This document shows positions 1-9,761 of a stretch of DNA of 64,000 nt, in pieces. Positions within the stretch are counted from its first letter, which is position 1; every line of letters begins with the position of its first letter. The translations under genes were made by a program, and so were the position numbers. The notes beneath the pieces were generated by a model, which ran no database searches, had not been told where the DNA came from, and saw only the letters and a program-made list of their open reading frames with translations. This DNA comes from Fusibacter sp. A1. GTDB lineage: Bacteria > Bacillota > Clostridia > Peptostreptococcales > Acidaminobacteraceae. The DNA lies in NCBI RefSeq assembly GCF_004125825.1, contig NZ_QQWI01000001.1, forward strand, positions 1-64,000, written 5' to 3'.

Positions 1-234
1 CGCCCCCTTGTTTTTCTTCACTTGTTTATAGGCTTTATTTAGGTTATTAGGGTCTAGAATTTGTTCCAATAGGCCATACTCTTCACTGCTTGCGTCGGTG
101 ATGTTGTTTTCAGTTATCCTCTCTTCGGTAAGCGCTCTGTCATACCCTTTGTGTTCCGCACTATCTCTTTGACAGGAGCCATCGTTTTTACGATGTATTC
201 TGCTTTCTTTCGTCCCGATTTCGGTAACATTCAT
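1..234 (-). CDS. ltrA: Group II intron-encoded reverse transcriptase/maturase, N-terminal fragment
   Basis: The first 78 codons of an open frame run off the left edge. The start ATG at 234 is preceded by AAGGAGGTG at 242-250. The segment ...LLEQILDPNNL...AYKQVKKNKGA, about residues 55-78, is the conserved N-terminal stretch of LtrA-type reverse transcriptases just before the first RT block. The preceding part contains RKNDGSCQRD, a basic lead-in that I associate with the same family. The protein would bind and help splice its own intron RNA and drive retrohoming. Nothing in the visible part is broken; whether the rest is intact cannot be judged. Confidence 0.85.
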   Translation of the reverse strand, partial: MNVTEIGTKESRIHRKNDGSCQRDSAEHKGYDRALTEERITENNITDASSEEYGLLEQILDPNNLNKAYKQVKKNKGA

Positions 235-635
235 TGACTTTCACCTCCTTAGGTTCAACCCTTCATGGTCACGTCGACATGGCCACTACTATGGTCTCGG
301 CTGACTTCTCATGGCAAATCTTATTTCAACCGTCTATCGCTATAATGCTTTAGCCGTCCATGAGATCTCCCCAGGTAAGAGCGCAATCCTTCTCTCCATA
401 CATCTGCCACATTTACAGCGGTTAATTCCGAGTAGTTATTGGACTTCGACATGTTATGCAGCCTTATCCTTAACCGTTGCCTGATGTGATTTCTGTTCGT
501 CAGACCAGAGATTTGCCGCCGGCTTCCTTCAGATTCGCAGTCACCCGCGACACCCTTGCCTTAAGCTATACACTTCCCACTACTAGGGCGTGTTCGGGAC
601 TTGCACCCGTTGGATTGCGCCCATGCTGGGCGCAC
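1..635 (-). mobile_element. Group IIC intron, 5' part (continues past the left edge)
   Basis: Read on the minus strand, the element starts at 635 with the group II 5' boundary GTGCG. Its next blocks resemble domain I of the Oceanobacillus iheyensis group IIC intron as I remember it: GCATGGG, then AGTCCCGAAC, CAAGGGTGTC, GAATCTGAAGGAAGC, CGGCAAA and GGTCTGA. The structured RNA runs to about 252, where the ribosome binding site of the intron-encoded protein begins. Domains V and VI and the 3' splice site lie outside the window. The insertion is immediately behind the hairpin and T-run that terminate hom, which is the site preference known for class C introns. Class assignment is from sequence resemblance, not a folded model. 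Confidence 0.88.
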
Positions 636-637
636 AT

Positions 638-672
638 AAAAAAAGCACCGTTCAGTCGAACGGTGCTTTTTA
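638..672 (-). terminator. Intrinsic terminator of hom, used as intron target
   Basis: On the minus strand an 11-bp stem (GCACCGTTC core, loop GACT) is followed by TTTTTTT and then AT and the intron boundary at 635. It lies 22 bases past the hom stop codon. The intron has entered directly behind the T-run without disturbing the hairpin. Confidence 0.85.
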
Positions 673-693
673 CTTCATCTTCTTAGGGAGTCC

Positions 694-1872
694 TCATACC
701 AACCACTGTGCGAGAAACGCTTTGGAATCCATTTTGTCTATCACCTGTCTAAGACCTACAGGGTCATTCGTGCTCACAAGAGCGTATCCCTCCGATAGCT
801 CGGTTGCAGGATACTCTTTTTCAAGCGTTCTCAGAATCGCCTCACTCGTTCTTACATAATAGGTACTCGTCTCAAAGGTTGACTTTTCGGTCGCTATGGT
901 AAAGACAGGTTTGTACCCCGCTGATTTACCTTTAAGCCTGACAAGGTCCGCAAGCACCGCATTGGCCGTTGCAAGCTTTCCTGCACCGGGTCCTTTAAGT
1001 ACGAGCCTGTTTAGGTTTTCATGCTCGAAGACGGTGCAGTTGTCCACCCCCTCGGTCTGACCGAAGTCGCTTGCTTTTTTTACTATCACCGGTCTTACAA
1101 GAACCGATACGCCAGTGCCGTGATGGCTGCTTGATGCGACGTATCTGATGGTGCAGCCCAGTTTTTTCACCTGTTCGAAATCCACTGGAGCTACCTGACG
1201 CAGGCTTTCTATCCAGAGTTGACCGAGGGATAGCAGCGTGCCATGTGCGAGTGCTGTCAAAATGATGATCTTTCTTGCGGCGTCATAGCCGTCTACATCG
1301 TCATCGGGGATGGCTTCTGCATAGCCGTTTTCTTGAGCTACCTTCAGGGCCTCATCAAAGGAGCCGCCTTCGTGCTCGATCTTCGATAAGATAAAATTGC
1401 CTGTTCCGTTGAGTATGCCGTGGATTCCCCTTGATTCACCATGAAGCAGATGTTCTTCAAGCGTGGATATGACAGGAATTCCACCGGCGACACATGCTTC
1501 TACCATAAGATTCACATGGTTGCTGTTTGCCAGTGCTTGAAGTTCTGGATAATGGGCGGCTATCACTGCCTTATTGGCTGTAATCACATGTTTCTTATTG
1601 ATGAGTGCGCGTTTGATATAGGCATAGGCCGTGTCGATACCGCCAAGCACTTCAACCACCACATCAATTTCAGGATCGTCGACGATATGGTCCGCATTTG
1701 TGGTAAACCGCACATCGTCACGTGTGCCTGCGTACTTGTCCAGATTTCTCACAAGCGCTGTTTTCACCGATACGGCTTCCCCAACAAGCGTCAAAAGCCT
1801 ATCCTCATGTTTTTTTACAATGTCCGCTACTCCGCTGCCTACTGTTCCAAAACCTAACAATCCCAACTTCAT
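694..1872 (-). CDS. hom: Homoserine dehydrogenase
   Basis: Reduces aspartate semialdehyde to homoserine with NAD(P)H, the branch point to threonine and methionine. Residues 1-125 are the Rossmann domain with GFGTVGSG at 7-14 and the ITANKA motif whose lysine is catalytic. Residues 130-310 are the catalytic domain with DVDGYDAARK. The tail after residue 320 resembles an ACT regulatory domain but is short: the protein has 392 residues against about 430 for Bacillus-type enzymes. The start at 1872 has AAAGGAGAAG upstream. It lies 70 bases behind metY in the same direction with no terminator between them, so it is probably read from the SAM riboswitch promoter. Feedback control by threonine may be altered given the short tail (inference). 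Confidence 0.93.
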   Translation of the reverse strand: MKLGLLGFGTVGSGVADIVKKHEDRLLTLVGEAVSVKTALVRNLDKYAGTRDDVRFTTNADHIVDDPEIDVVVEVLGGIDTAYAYIKRALINKKHVITANKAVIAAHYPELQALANSNHVNLMVEACVAGGIPVISTLEEHLLHGESRGIHGILNGTGNFILSKIEHEGGSFDEALKVAQENGYAEAIPDDDVDGYDAARKIIILTALAHGTLLSLGQLWIESLRQVAPVDFEQVKKLGCTIRYVASSSHHGTGVSVLVRPVIVKKASDFGQTEGVDNCTVFEHENLNRLVLKGPGAGKLATANAVLADLVRLKGKSAGYKPVFTIATEKSTFETSTYYVRTSEAILRTLEKEYPATELSEGYALVSTNDPVGLRQVIDKMDSKAFLAQWLV

Positions 1873-1942
1873 ATGTTCTTCTCCTTTGACATCACCAACT
1901 TATTATATCTATGATACGCTTTTACCCCTTAAGTGTTAAGTC

Positions 1943-3241
<1,299 letters not shown>

Positions 3242-3300
3242 CTATCTCATTCACTACGGCAATTTATAAATCCCTGATAATTTAAAAAGATCGTCAATAA

Positions 3301-3332
3301 AAAAAAACTTCTTGTAGCAGGCTACAAGAAGT
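3301..3332 (-). terminator. Terminator of the SAM-I riboswitch expression platform
   Basis: On the minus strand ACTTCTTGTAG and CTACAAGAAGT form an 11-bp stem with a 4-base loop, followed by a run of T (3292-3307). AAGAAAGT just upstream could pair with ACTTCTT of the 5' arm as an anti-terminator; this last point is inference. Confidence 0.85.
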
Positions 3333-3350
3333 CATTGAACTTTCTTATAC

Positions 3351-3447
3351 CTTATCTTCCAGGCTGTTGACCTGCTGGATTTAGCACCACAGCTATTGCT
3401 AGGTTGCCGGACGTCATAGGGCCAGTCCCTCGGTCTCTCTCGATAAG
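3351..3447 (-). promoter_or_regulatory. SAM-I (S-box) riboswitch aptamer
   Basis: The minus strand reads CTTATC ... AGAG ... GAGGGACTGGCCC ... TGACGTCCGGCAACC ... GATAAG. These are the invariant S-box blocks, and CTTATC/GATAAG close helix P1. The aptamer lies between a good promoter (3462-3490) and a terminator (3301-3332). By the known mechanism, SAM binding should stop transcription of metY-hom. Confidence 0.95.
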
Positions 3448-3461
3448 TAATGATTAATAGG

Positions 3462-3490
3462 ATTATAAACGCCTAACTTTACAAAAGCAA
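3462..3490 (-). promoter_or_regulatory. Sigma-A type promoter of metY-hom
   Basis: On the minus strand TTGCTT (3485-3490) and a perfect TATAAT (3462-3467) are separated by 17 bases. The expected transcript start falls just ahead of the SAM-I aptamer. Confidence 0.75.
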
Positions 3491-3542
3491 GCGGTTTTGT
3501 GATAGATATTAGATATAAGAATGATATATCAGATCAACATGG

Positions 3543-4556
3543 TTAGAGGGCTCTGAGCCTCTGCATCGTATCCTCGTCAAGGGTTACCCATTTTAGGATT
3601 GCCGCTTTTAAAATCGCGATAGGGGTCAACAACCATCCGTTGACCGTATGACAAGTGGCTAGCCCTAAGTCAAGCTTTGAACCGGCAAGCTCCCAATTAT
3701 CGTCACCTTCTGTGAACTCGATAAAAATGACCTCAAAATGGAGGTACCCCAAGTCATCTTTGATCGCATACGATCCAGACTTCATACCTTTTTGCACCGT
3801 TGTGACGCCATTTGCTTCATTGAACTGGTCAAAGGCTTCCTTATGCTGAAGCGGCATGACAAGATCAATCGTAGGTTCTTTCAAAGCCAAAGTCCCTAAA
3901 TGATGGGCCGCGCTGTATTTGGGCCCCATGATGAAGCCCGACTCATAGTCACGGTAAAAGTGCAAAAGCCTTATGATGTGGTTGTCTTCAGGGCACACCC
4001 ACTTTGTCTGGTATAGGAAGTCGTACTGGCCGATCTGACGTTTCAAGCCCATTCCAAGATCCATTTCAATAAGGGCGAAATCAATCTCCTCGAACTCGGC
4101 CATACCGTTTTCTTTTCTGCGGCTGTCGAGCAGGTCGGGGGTTTCCACTTCCCACAGTACTGTTTCTCCTATGAGGCTGATGTCCCACTGAGTGCCGTAT
4201 AATTGAGGCCGTCTTTCAAAAAATGCGATTCGATCGGCCATATGCGCAGCGTAGCTCTTTGTGACAGGATCCTTCTTCAAACTATAGAAATCCCACGCCC
4301 CACGCATGAAATCAGGCATGCTTATCGCATGGATGATCACCATGAAAAGCGCCTCTGCAGCCTCTTCGCTCAGTTTTGCAAAGTCCGGCCACTGGTTGTC
4401 TTTGACGTAATTCATGACAAAGGCGGCGTTCTTCTCATGCAGAGCCCGTATCTCGGGATGGTAGCCTGCAAAAAGTTCACCGCGGTTCATAATATCTTGA
4501 CGGAGTTCATAATCCGCTTCTTCCATCTTTATAAGTTGTTTTTCAAGTTGTTTCAT
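3543..4556 (-). CDS. DUF6624-like protein of unknown function
   Basis: A soluble protein of 337 residues without signal peptide or membrane segments. Residues 8-125 resemble DUF6624: a helical stretch, then WPDFAKLSEEAAEALFMVIIHA and, near residue 118, RPQLYGTQWD, both typical of that family. The rest, about 150-337, has no motif I recognise; it is rich in W, H and D and could be a second domain. The ATG at 4556 is preferred over the GTG at 4559 because AAGGGG is better spaced. It lies between the SAM riboswitch promoter region and the M29 peptidase terminator and is probably transcribed alone. I cannot assign a function. Confidence 0.7.
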   Translation of the reverse strand: MKQLEKQLIKMEEADYELRQDIMNRGELFAGYHPEIRALHEKNAAFVMNYVKDNQWPDFAKLSEEAAEALFMVIIHAISMPDFMRGAWDFYSLKKDPVTKSYAAHMADRIAFFERRPQLYGTQWDISLIGETVLWEVETPDLLDSRRKENGMAEFEEIDFALIEMDLGMGLKRQIGQYDFLYQTKWVCPEDNHIIRLLHFYRDYESGFIMGPKYSAAHHLGTLALKEPTIDLVMPLQHKEAFDQFNEANGVTTVQKGMKSGSYAIKDDLGYLHFEVIFIEFTEGDDNWELAGSKLDLGLATCHTVNGWLLTPIAILKAAILKWVTLDEDTMQRLRAL

Positions 4557-4666
4557 CACTTAACCCCTTTTCAATTTGATAAGAAACACCTTTGCTATTA
4601 TATCATAGTTTACTACCCCAAAAGTGCCCTTTCCACTCGTAGAAGCATGCGATATTCAATTTATTC

Positions 4667-4695
4667 AAAAAAAAAGAAGTGCACTCGCACTTCTT
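4667..4695 (-). terminator. Terminator of the M29 aminopeptidase gene
   Basis: AAGAAGTGC and GCACTTCTT form a 9-bp stem with a 4-base loop, followed on the minus strand by nine T. It begins 10 bases past the stop codon at 4705. Confidence 0.85.
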
Positions 4696-4704
4696 CAATA
4701 GTTT

Positions 4705-5934
4705 CTATATTTTCCAGTTGCCTTTGTCAAATACGATGATTTCCTCACCACTGGCTGTTGTTCCTGTGATGTTCAGTTCACCTGAACCTACCATGAAGTC
4801 CACATGCGAAAGCGACAGGTTGACACCCATTTCATCCAGTTTCTCTTTGGAATGTTTGTCCGCATCCTCCACAGAAAGAAGATAGGCGTTTCCAAATGCG
4901 AAGTGGCATGATGCGTTCTCATCAAAAAGCGTGTTGAAGAAGGTCACGTTCGTATTGGAAATCGGTGAGTCATGGGGAACGATCGCGATTTCACCTAGGT
5001 ACATCGAACCGTCATCCGTTGCGAATAGATTGGCTAGAGCATCTTGTCCGACTTCAGCCTTATAATCGACCACTTTACCCTTTTCAAACGTGAAGGAGAA
5101 GTTCTCGATCAGCTTTCCGCCATAAACAAGCGGTTTTGTCGAAGCCAGGGTGCCATCCACCTGATATTTGTGAGGTGTGCTGAACACTTCTTCTGTCGGT
5201 ATGTTAGGAAGGAACTTGTCGCCTGTTAGGCTGAGCTGACCACCGCCGATCCACTTGTGGCTCTCAGGCATTCCGACAACCAGATCGGTGCCAGGCGCCT
5301 TATAGTGGAACTTTACAAAGTTCTTGCCATTTAGAAGTTCAAGTTTATCATCCAGAAGATTCAAGTGGTTCTCCCAAGCCTTTACAGGATCTGGCTCGTG
5401 CATGCGTGTAGCTTCGAAGATCTTATCCCATAGCGCGTCGATCGCTTGAGTTTCTTCTAATTTTGGAAATACTTTTTTCGCCCAAGGAGCGTTGGCATGG
5501 GCGACAATCGTCCAGCAGGTATTTCCCTGCATCACATAATTCTTGTACTCTTCCGATGCGAGTGCAGCGGCCTTTTGAAAGAGGCCCATCTTCTTAGGTT
5601 CGATATCCATCATAAGTTCCGGATCTGCAGAAACGATCGAAATGATGGCGGCACCTTTTCTTATCATTCCAAGCAGCCCGTCAACTCTCCACTGAGGAAA
5701 ATCGGAAAGCACTTCTTCAGAAGCGTTTTTAAGAAGCGCATGGGTAATGTGCTGATCGCCATATTCCACAACGACTCTCTTTGCACCTGCCTCATATGCT
5801 TTTGCAGTCACAAAACGTGCAAGTTCATAACAATTGATCGGTGCGTTGACAATGACTTCCTGATCTTTTTTGACCCCAGCACCCACACGTACTGCGAGGT
5901 CGGCATATTTCGCTAGTTTTTCTTGAAAAGACAT
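4705..5934 (-). CDS. M29-family metallo-aminopeptidase (AmpS/PepS type)
   Basis: Cleaves N-terminal residues from peptides in the cytoplasm using two metal ions. The protein has the usual 409 residues of the family. Candidate metal ligands in order are E249 (IPTEEVF), E315 (LGEIAIV), H344 (CHFAFGNAY), H377 and D379 (SHVDFMVG), matching the ligand order of Thermus aminopeptidase T. The ATG at 5934 follows AGGAGGATTAGG. A sigma-A promoter lies 40 bases upstream and a strong terminator behind, so it is a single-gene unit. Its substrate preference cannot be read from the sequence. Confidence 0.92.
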   Translation of the reverse strand: MSFQEKLAKYADLAVRVGAGVKKDQEVIVNAPINCYELARFVTAKAYEAGAKRVVVEYGDQHITHALLKNASEEVLSDFPQWRVDGLLGMIRKGAAIISIVSADPELMMDIEPKKMGLFQKAAALASEEYKNYVMQGNTCWTIVAHANAPWAKKVFPKLEETQAIDALWDKIFEATRMHEPDPVKAWENHLNLLDDKLELLNGKNFVKFHYKAPGTDLVVGMPESHKWIGGGQLSLTGDKFLPNIPTEEVFSTPHKYQVDGTLASTKPLVYGGKLIENFSFTFEKGKVVDYKAEVGQDALANLFATDDGSMYLGEIAIVPHDSPISNTNVTFFNTLFDENASCHFAFGNAYLLSVEDADKHSKEKLDEMGVNLSLSHVDFMVGSGELNITGTTASGEEIIVFDKGNWKI

Positions 5935-5973
5935 CCTAATCCTCCTGTATAAAAATATTTTTACGGTACTTCA

Positions 5974-6002
5974 ATGATAACGTTTTCTCCGTATTCTTTC
6001 AA
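5974..6002 (-). promoter_or_regulatory. Sigma-A type promoter of the M29 aminopeptidase
   Basis: On the minus strand TTGAAA (5997-6002) and TATCAT (5974-5979) are 17 bases apart, upstream of the gene starting at 5934. Confidence 0.55.
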
Positions 6003-6131
6003 GGTCGTCCACTTATTTAATTGATTTTTTTCAAGATTGGATGACCATATAAATAATAGTTTAACAATTTTAAATATTTCAACTTGCGCCCCCCCTTCGC
6101 GTAGGGTATTCTAGAACTGGAGGTGATTATT

Positions 6132-7265
6132 ATGTGGAACAGGACTACAAAAAATTATACGGCTATCGGAGCACTTTTCGGATGTGCGTTTCCTTTGGGG
6201 GCGATCACGTTTGAACTCATCAGACTGAGTCTTCCCTTGACATTGGATTCCATAACTTCGATTCATCATGACAATCCACTGCTTTTTATGGTGGAAAGCG
6301 CGCCGATCTTCCTTGGTCTTTTTGCTTATTTCGGTGGAATCAGCAAAAGTAAGGCGAATGATCTGAACGAAGTCTTAAATCTCAAGCTGACTGATCTTGA
6401 GGACAGCACCAAGCTCGTTTCAGAGCTCGCGGACGACGCAAGCAGGCAGTATGAAGTAATGAGTACGACCGCCACAAGGCTACGGGACAATCACCACCAT
6501 ACAGAAATAGCACTCGACTCGCTTTGTAAGATGAGCGATACCATCGATGATCTGTCAAAGGACATCAATGGACATGTGGGTGATATCGCAAACACCGTAG
6601 AGCACCACTCCTCATTTACAAAATCAATGGTCAACAAAATAGAAGACGCATGCGGGCTTATCGCATCATCCATCCAAGTGATAGAAAAACAATTCAATAC
6701 GCTGTCCCTCTTGGAACAGGAAATCAGCAAAGACCTCACACACATGGGAACGCTGGGTCAGAACGTGAATGAAATCACCACTCTTATCGCAACGATACAA
6801 ACCATCGCAGACGATGTCTCCTTGCTCGCACTTAACGCATCCATCGAGGCTGCAAGGGCAGGTGATTCAGGTAGGGGGTTTGAGGTCGTCGCAAAAGAGG
6901 TCGGCAAGCTTGCAACCTTCACAAAAGCCACAGCTTATGATACGACACTTGTTGCAAATGAGCTGCTTGAGACCACCACGCAATTAGCTAGGGATTTCGA
7001 TCAGATCAAAGGAAAACTGACACTCTTCACCAACTCAAAATCCGCCCTTTTAGATGTGACTAAAACTATTGATGAAACCAAGAACAATATGTTAACCTTA
7101 TCAGTAGAAGCAAGTAGCAAGATCACCACTCAGCAGTCACATATCAACAACAGTCAGCTCTCCATCAAAGAACGTATGGAATACCTTGGTCAGCTGAAGG
7201 ATGTTTCACATGAGCTGACTCAGTCCTTGGAACTCATTTCTAAAGACATCAAAACGCTCGGCTGA
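6132..7265 (+). CDS. Methyl-accepting chemotaxis-like protein lacking a large sensor domain
   Basis: A 377-residue membrane protein. Two hydrophobic segments lie near residues 10-35 and 45-67 with only a short loop between them, so there is almost no extracytoplasmic sensor and no clear HAMP domain. The rest is a long coiled coil carrying the receptor hairpin tip ([26 protein letters not shown]), which binds CheA/CheW in chemoreceptors. GGAGGTG at 6119-6125 places the start at the ATG at 6132 rather than at the GTG at 6123. A flavoredoxin-like gene follows 37 bases later on the same strand, so the two may be co-transcribed. A redox or membrane-borne stimulus is possible but is inference. Confidence 0.85.
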   Translation: MWNRTTKNYTAIGALFGCAFPLGAITFELIRLSLPLTLDSITSIHHDNPLLFMVESAPIFLGLFAYFGGISKSKANDLNEVLNLKLTDLEDSTKLVSELADDASRQYEVMSTTATRLRDNHHHTEIALDSLCKMSDTIDDLSKDINGHVGDIANTVEHHSSFTKSMVNKIEDACGLIASSIQVIEKQFNTLSLLEQEISKDLTHMGTLGQNVNEITTLIATIQTIADDVSLLALNASIEAARAGDSGRGFEVVAKEVGKLATFTKATAYDTTLVANELLETTTQLARDFDQIKGKLTLFTNSKSALLDVTKTIDETKNNMLTLSVEASSKITTQQSHINNSQLSIKERMEYLGQLKDVSHELTQSLELISKDIKTLG

Positions 7266-7302
7266 CCGAATAAAGCGGTGATCGCCGATTGGAGGAACGA
7301 CT

Positions 7303-7878
7303 ATGGCTAAAATGACCTGGAAACCCGGCACGATGATCTATCCTGTACCCGCAGTGATGGTCTCCTGCGGAGACTCAGAAGACACACACAACATCATCAC
7401 GATCGCTTGGACCGGAACCATCTGTACAGATCCCGCCATGGCTTACATATCGATCAGAAAATCCAGGCATTCCTATGACATCATCAAGCGCACGAAAAGC
7501 TTTGTCATCAACCTGACGACCAAAGATCTTGTCTTCGCGACAGACTACTGCGGAGTCGTATCCGGAAGGGATGTCGATAAGTTTAAGAAGATGAATCTGA
7601 CAAAAGTCAAGGCGACTCATGTAAACGCCCCCATGATCGAGGAAGCTCCCATCAACATCGAATGCGAGCTGAAGGAAATCGTAGAGCTCGGTATCCACGA
7701 CATGTTTATCGCCGAAGTGAAGGCGGTGCATGCCGATGAACGTTACATGGATGAGTCCGGTAAGTTCCACCTCGACCAAGCCGAGCCCATCGCCTATTCA
7801 CACGGGGCCTACTACACCCTAGGAGAGAAGCTTGGCACGTTCGGCTATTCCGTAAAGAAGAAAAAAAAGAAAAAATAA
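7303..7878 (+). CDS. Flavoredoxin-like FMN-binding flavin reductase family protein
   Basis: A 191-residue soluble protein of the flavin reductase-like/flavoredoxin family, which binds FMN and moves electrons. The N-terminal WKPGTMIYPVPAVMVSCGD and the block TIAWTGTICTDP, then SIRKSRHSYDII and FVINLTT, are the family's FMN-contact regions. It starts after GGAGGAACGACT. The protein ends in seven consecutive lysines encoded by an A-rich tract; the fold itself ends before this tail. The gene is 37 bases behind the chemoreceptor-like gene and is closed by a terminator shared with the opposing GNAT gene. Redox partner and substrate are unknown. Confidence 0.85.
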   Translation: MAKMTWKPGTMIYPVPAVMVSCGDSEDTHNIITIAWTGTICTDPAMAYISIRKSRHSYDIIKRTKSFVINLTTKDLVFATDYCGVVSGRDVDKFKKMNLTKVKATHVNAPMIEEAPINIECELKEIVELGIHDMFIAEVKAVHADERYMDESGKFHLDQAEPIAYSHGAYYTLGEKLGTFGYSVKKKKKKK

Positions 7879-7882
7879 GTGT

Positions 7883-7925
7883 AAAAAGACTCACCCGACG
7901 CCTAAGCTGTGGATGAGTCTTTTTT
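7883..7925. terminator. Bidirectional terminator between flavoredoxin and GNAT genes
   Basis: AAAAAGACTCA and TGAGTCTTTTT form an 11-bp stem around a 20-base loop. T-runs occur on both strands. It serves the plus-strand flavoredoxin gene and the end of the long minus-strand tetrapyrrole operon. Confidence 0.8.
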
Positions 7926-7949
7926 AGTGGTTAAGATGATGGTTTACTT

Positions 7950-8453
7950 TTAAAGTTCAAAAACATAACCGATCTCCCGAAGCACCTGTTCGCCGATGGT
8001 GATGTCCTTCTCTTCTTTTTTAACACCGCCCATTCTCACGTAAAACCCTCTGTGGGGATTGGCTTTTAGGGACCAGATGATCATGTTCTTCTTTCCTTGG
8101 GCCTTAAATAGCATTTCGATCCTGTTATATAGGGCGTGTCCGATACCGTTTCCCTGAAATTCGGGGAGCAGGTAGATCGCATAAAGCTCACCGTCGTACT
8201 TACCCAACCTGTCTTCACCGGCAGTGGCGAATCCAATGATTCTGCCGTCGATTTCCGCGACAAAAACGATAGAATCGTCTTCTGAAAGCCTAGTTTCATA
8301 GTTGGCGACAGTATCTTCGAAATCAGTCCATCTTTTTTGAATGAATGCGTCATCCACGATATTTTTGTACGCGGACTCCCACGTTTTAAGATTGACTTCA
8401 ATGATCGCTCTCGCATCTTCTCTTTTTGCGAGTCTTATCGTAAATCTATCCAT
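7950..8453 (-). CDS. GNAT-family N-acetyltransferase
   Basis: A 167-residue acetyl-CoA-dependent acetyltransferase. The N-terminal strand FTIRLAKREDARAIIEV, the central ELYAIYLLPEFQGNGIGHALY with the Q/RxxGxG/A acetyl-CoA pyrophosphate loop (QGNGIG), and the final NPHRGFYVRMGG are canonical. The ATG at 8453 follows AAAAGGGGTG; the frame could begin at 8471 but that would put the ribosome binding site inside it. It lies only 21 bases behind hemL on the same strand, ahead of the terminator at 7883-7925, so it is probably the last gene of the cobalamin operon. The substrate is unknown and a link to tetrapyrroles is not shown. Confidence 0.85.
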   Translation of the reverse strand: MDRFTIRLAKREDARAIIEVNLKTWESAYKNIVDDAFIQKRWTDFEDTVANYETRLSEDDSIVFVAEIDGRIIGFATAGEDRLGKYDGELYAIYLLPEFQGNGIGHALYNRIEMLFKAQGKKNMIIWSLKANPHRGFYVRMGGVKKEEKDITIGEQVLREIGYVFEL

Positions 8454-8474
8454 AATGGCACCCCTTTTCAAGTT

Positions 8475-9761
8475 TTACTTATTATAACATACTTTCAAGG
8501 ATTCACCTACGGCTTCAAGGGTGTTTTCCACATCTTCCTCGCTGTGTGCCGCAGATAGGAACAACCCCTCAAATTGAGCGGGCGGAAGAAGAATACCTCT
8601 TTGAAGCATTTCTCTAAAGAATTTGCCGTACATAGAAGTATCGCAGGTCGCGACTTCCTTGTAGTTTCTTGGAACTTCAGGAGTAAAGAAGAGACAGACC
8701 ATGCCATTTACCCTGACAACAGAAAGAGGATACTCCGAATTTTGGATGATATCCGAAAGCCCACGTTCCAAAATCACAGCCTTTGCTTCAATCTCGCGGT
8801 AAACTTCCGGGTGATCTTTTAAATGGGTCAGCATCTTGTATCCCATATACATGGCCAGGGGATTGCCAGAAAGCGTACCGGCCTGATAGACTCCACCAAC
8901 AGGTGACACGCAGTTCATCACCTCTCGTTTGCCGCCGTAAGCTCCAACTGGGAGTCCGCCACCGATGATTTTTCCATAACAGGTCAGATCAGCCTCCACA
9001 CCAAAATAGCCGTAGGCCCCTGTAAGACCGAGTCTGAATCCTGTAATGACCTCATCGAAGATGAGCAGGGCTCCATGTTGTGTGCATAGCCTTCTAAGGG
9101 CCTCTACAAACTCCTGAGTGGCCGCCACCACGCCCATGTTTCCTGCGACAGGTTCCAGTATCACACACGCGATCTGGTCACCTTCCCTATTGAAAAGCTC
9201 ACTGACCTGATCGATATCGTTGTAATCGAGCACCAATGTATCCTTCACCACATCCGCTGGTACGCCGGGGCTTGTCGGCACGCCGTAAGTGAGCGTGCCA
9301 GAGCCGCTCTTGACAAGCAGCGCATCCGAATGACCGTGATAACAGCCTTCGAACTTGACGATCTTATTTCGTCCTGTGAAACCTCTGGCAAGCCTTAGGG
9401 CGCTCATGGTCGCCTCGGTGCCCGAATTGACCATTCGAATCATCTCCACAGGCTTGATAAGTCCTGTGATCAGCTCTGCCATTTCGACTTCCATCGCAGT
9501 AGGCACGCCGTAGCTTGTGCCTTTTTTCAGCACGCTTTCAAAGCCTTCCATCAAAAGTTCAGGCGCATGCCCGAGAATCATGGGCCCCCACGACTGGATA
9601 TAGTCTATGTATCGGTTTCCATCCACATCAAAAAGATAAGCGCCTTCCCCTCTTTCTGCGAAGATAGGATCCGCACCGACGGACTTAAATGCTCTTACAG
9701 GACTGTTCACGCCCCCCGGTATGACATTTTTGGCACGCTCGAATAAACTTTTAGAACTCAT
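8475..9761 (-). CDS. hemL: Glutamate-1-semialdehyde 2,1-aminomutase
   Basis: Converts glutamate-1-semialdehyde to 5-aminolevulinate, the last step of the C5 pathway. The 428-residue PLP enzyme shows NVIPGGVNSPVRAF at 12-25, the cofactor-contact VNSGTEA, FDEVITGFR and the Schiff-base lysine K264 in CYGKIIGGGLPVGAYGG. The start overlaps the end of hemB by 11 bases and has GGAGG upstream. It is the last biosynthetic gene of the cobalamin-riboswitch operon, with an acetyltransferase following. Confidence 0.96.
   Translation of the reverse strand: MSSKSLFERAKNVIPGGVNSPVRAFKSVGADPIFAERGEGAYLFDVDGNRYIDYIQSWGPMILGHAPELLMEGFESVLKKGTSYGVPTAMEVEMAELITGLIKPVEMIRMVNSGTEATMSALRLARGFTGRNKIVKFEGCYHGHSDALLVKSGSGTLTYGVPTSPGVPADVVKDTLVLDYNDIDQVSELFNREGDQIACVILEPVAGNMGVVAATQEFVEALRRLCTQHGALLIFDEVITGFRLGLTGAYGYFGVEADLTCYGKIIGGGLPVGAYGGKREVMNCVSPVGGVYQAGTLSGNPLAMYMGYKMLTHLKDHPEVYREIEAKAVILERGLSDIIQNSEYPLSVVRVNGMVCLFFTPEVPRNYKEVATCDTSMYGKFFREMLQRGILLPPAQFEGLFLSAAHSEEDVENTLEAVGESLKVCYNK

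Noticed and set aside
477-859. Plus-strand open frames across the intron and hom end
   Set aside because: They run antisense through structured intron RNA, the terminator and hom, without ribosome binding sites or recognisable protein sequence.
1441-1939. Plus-strand frames antisense to hom
   Set aside because: Shadows of the hom codon pattern; no start site signal and low-complexity translations.
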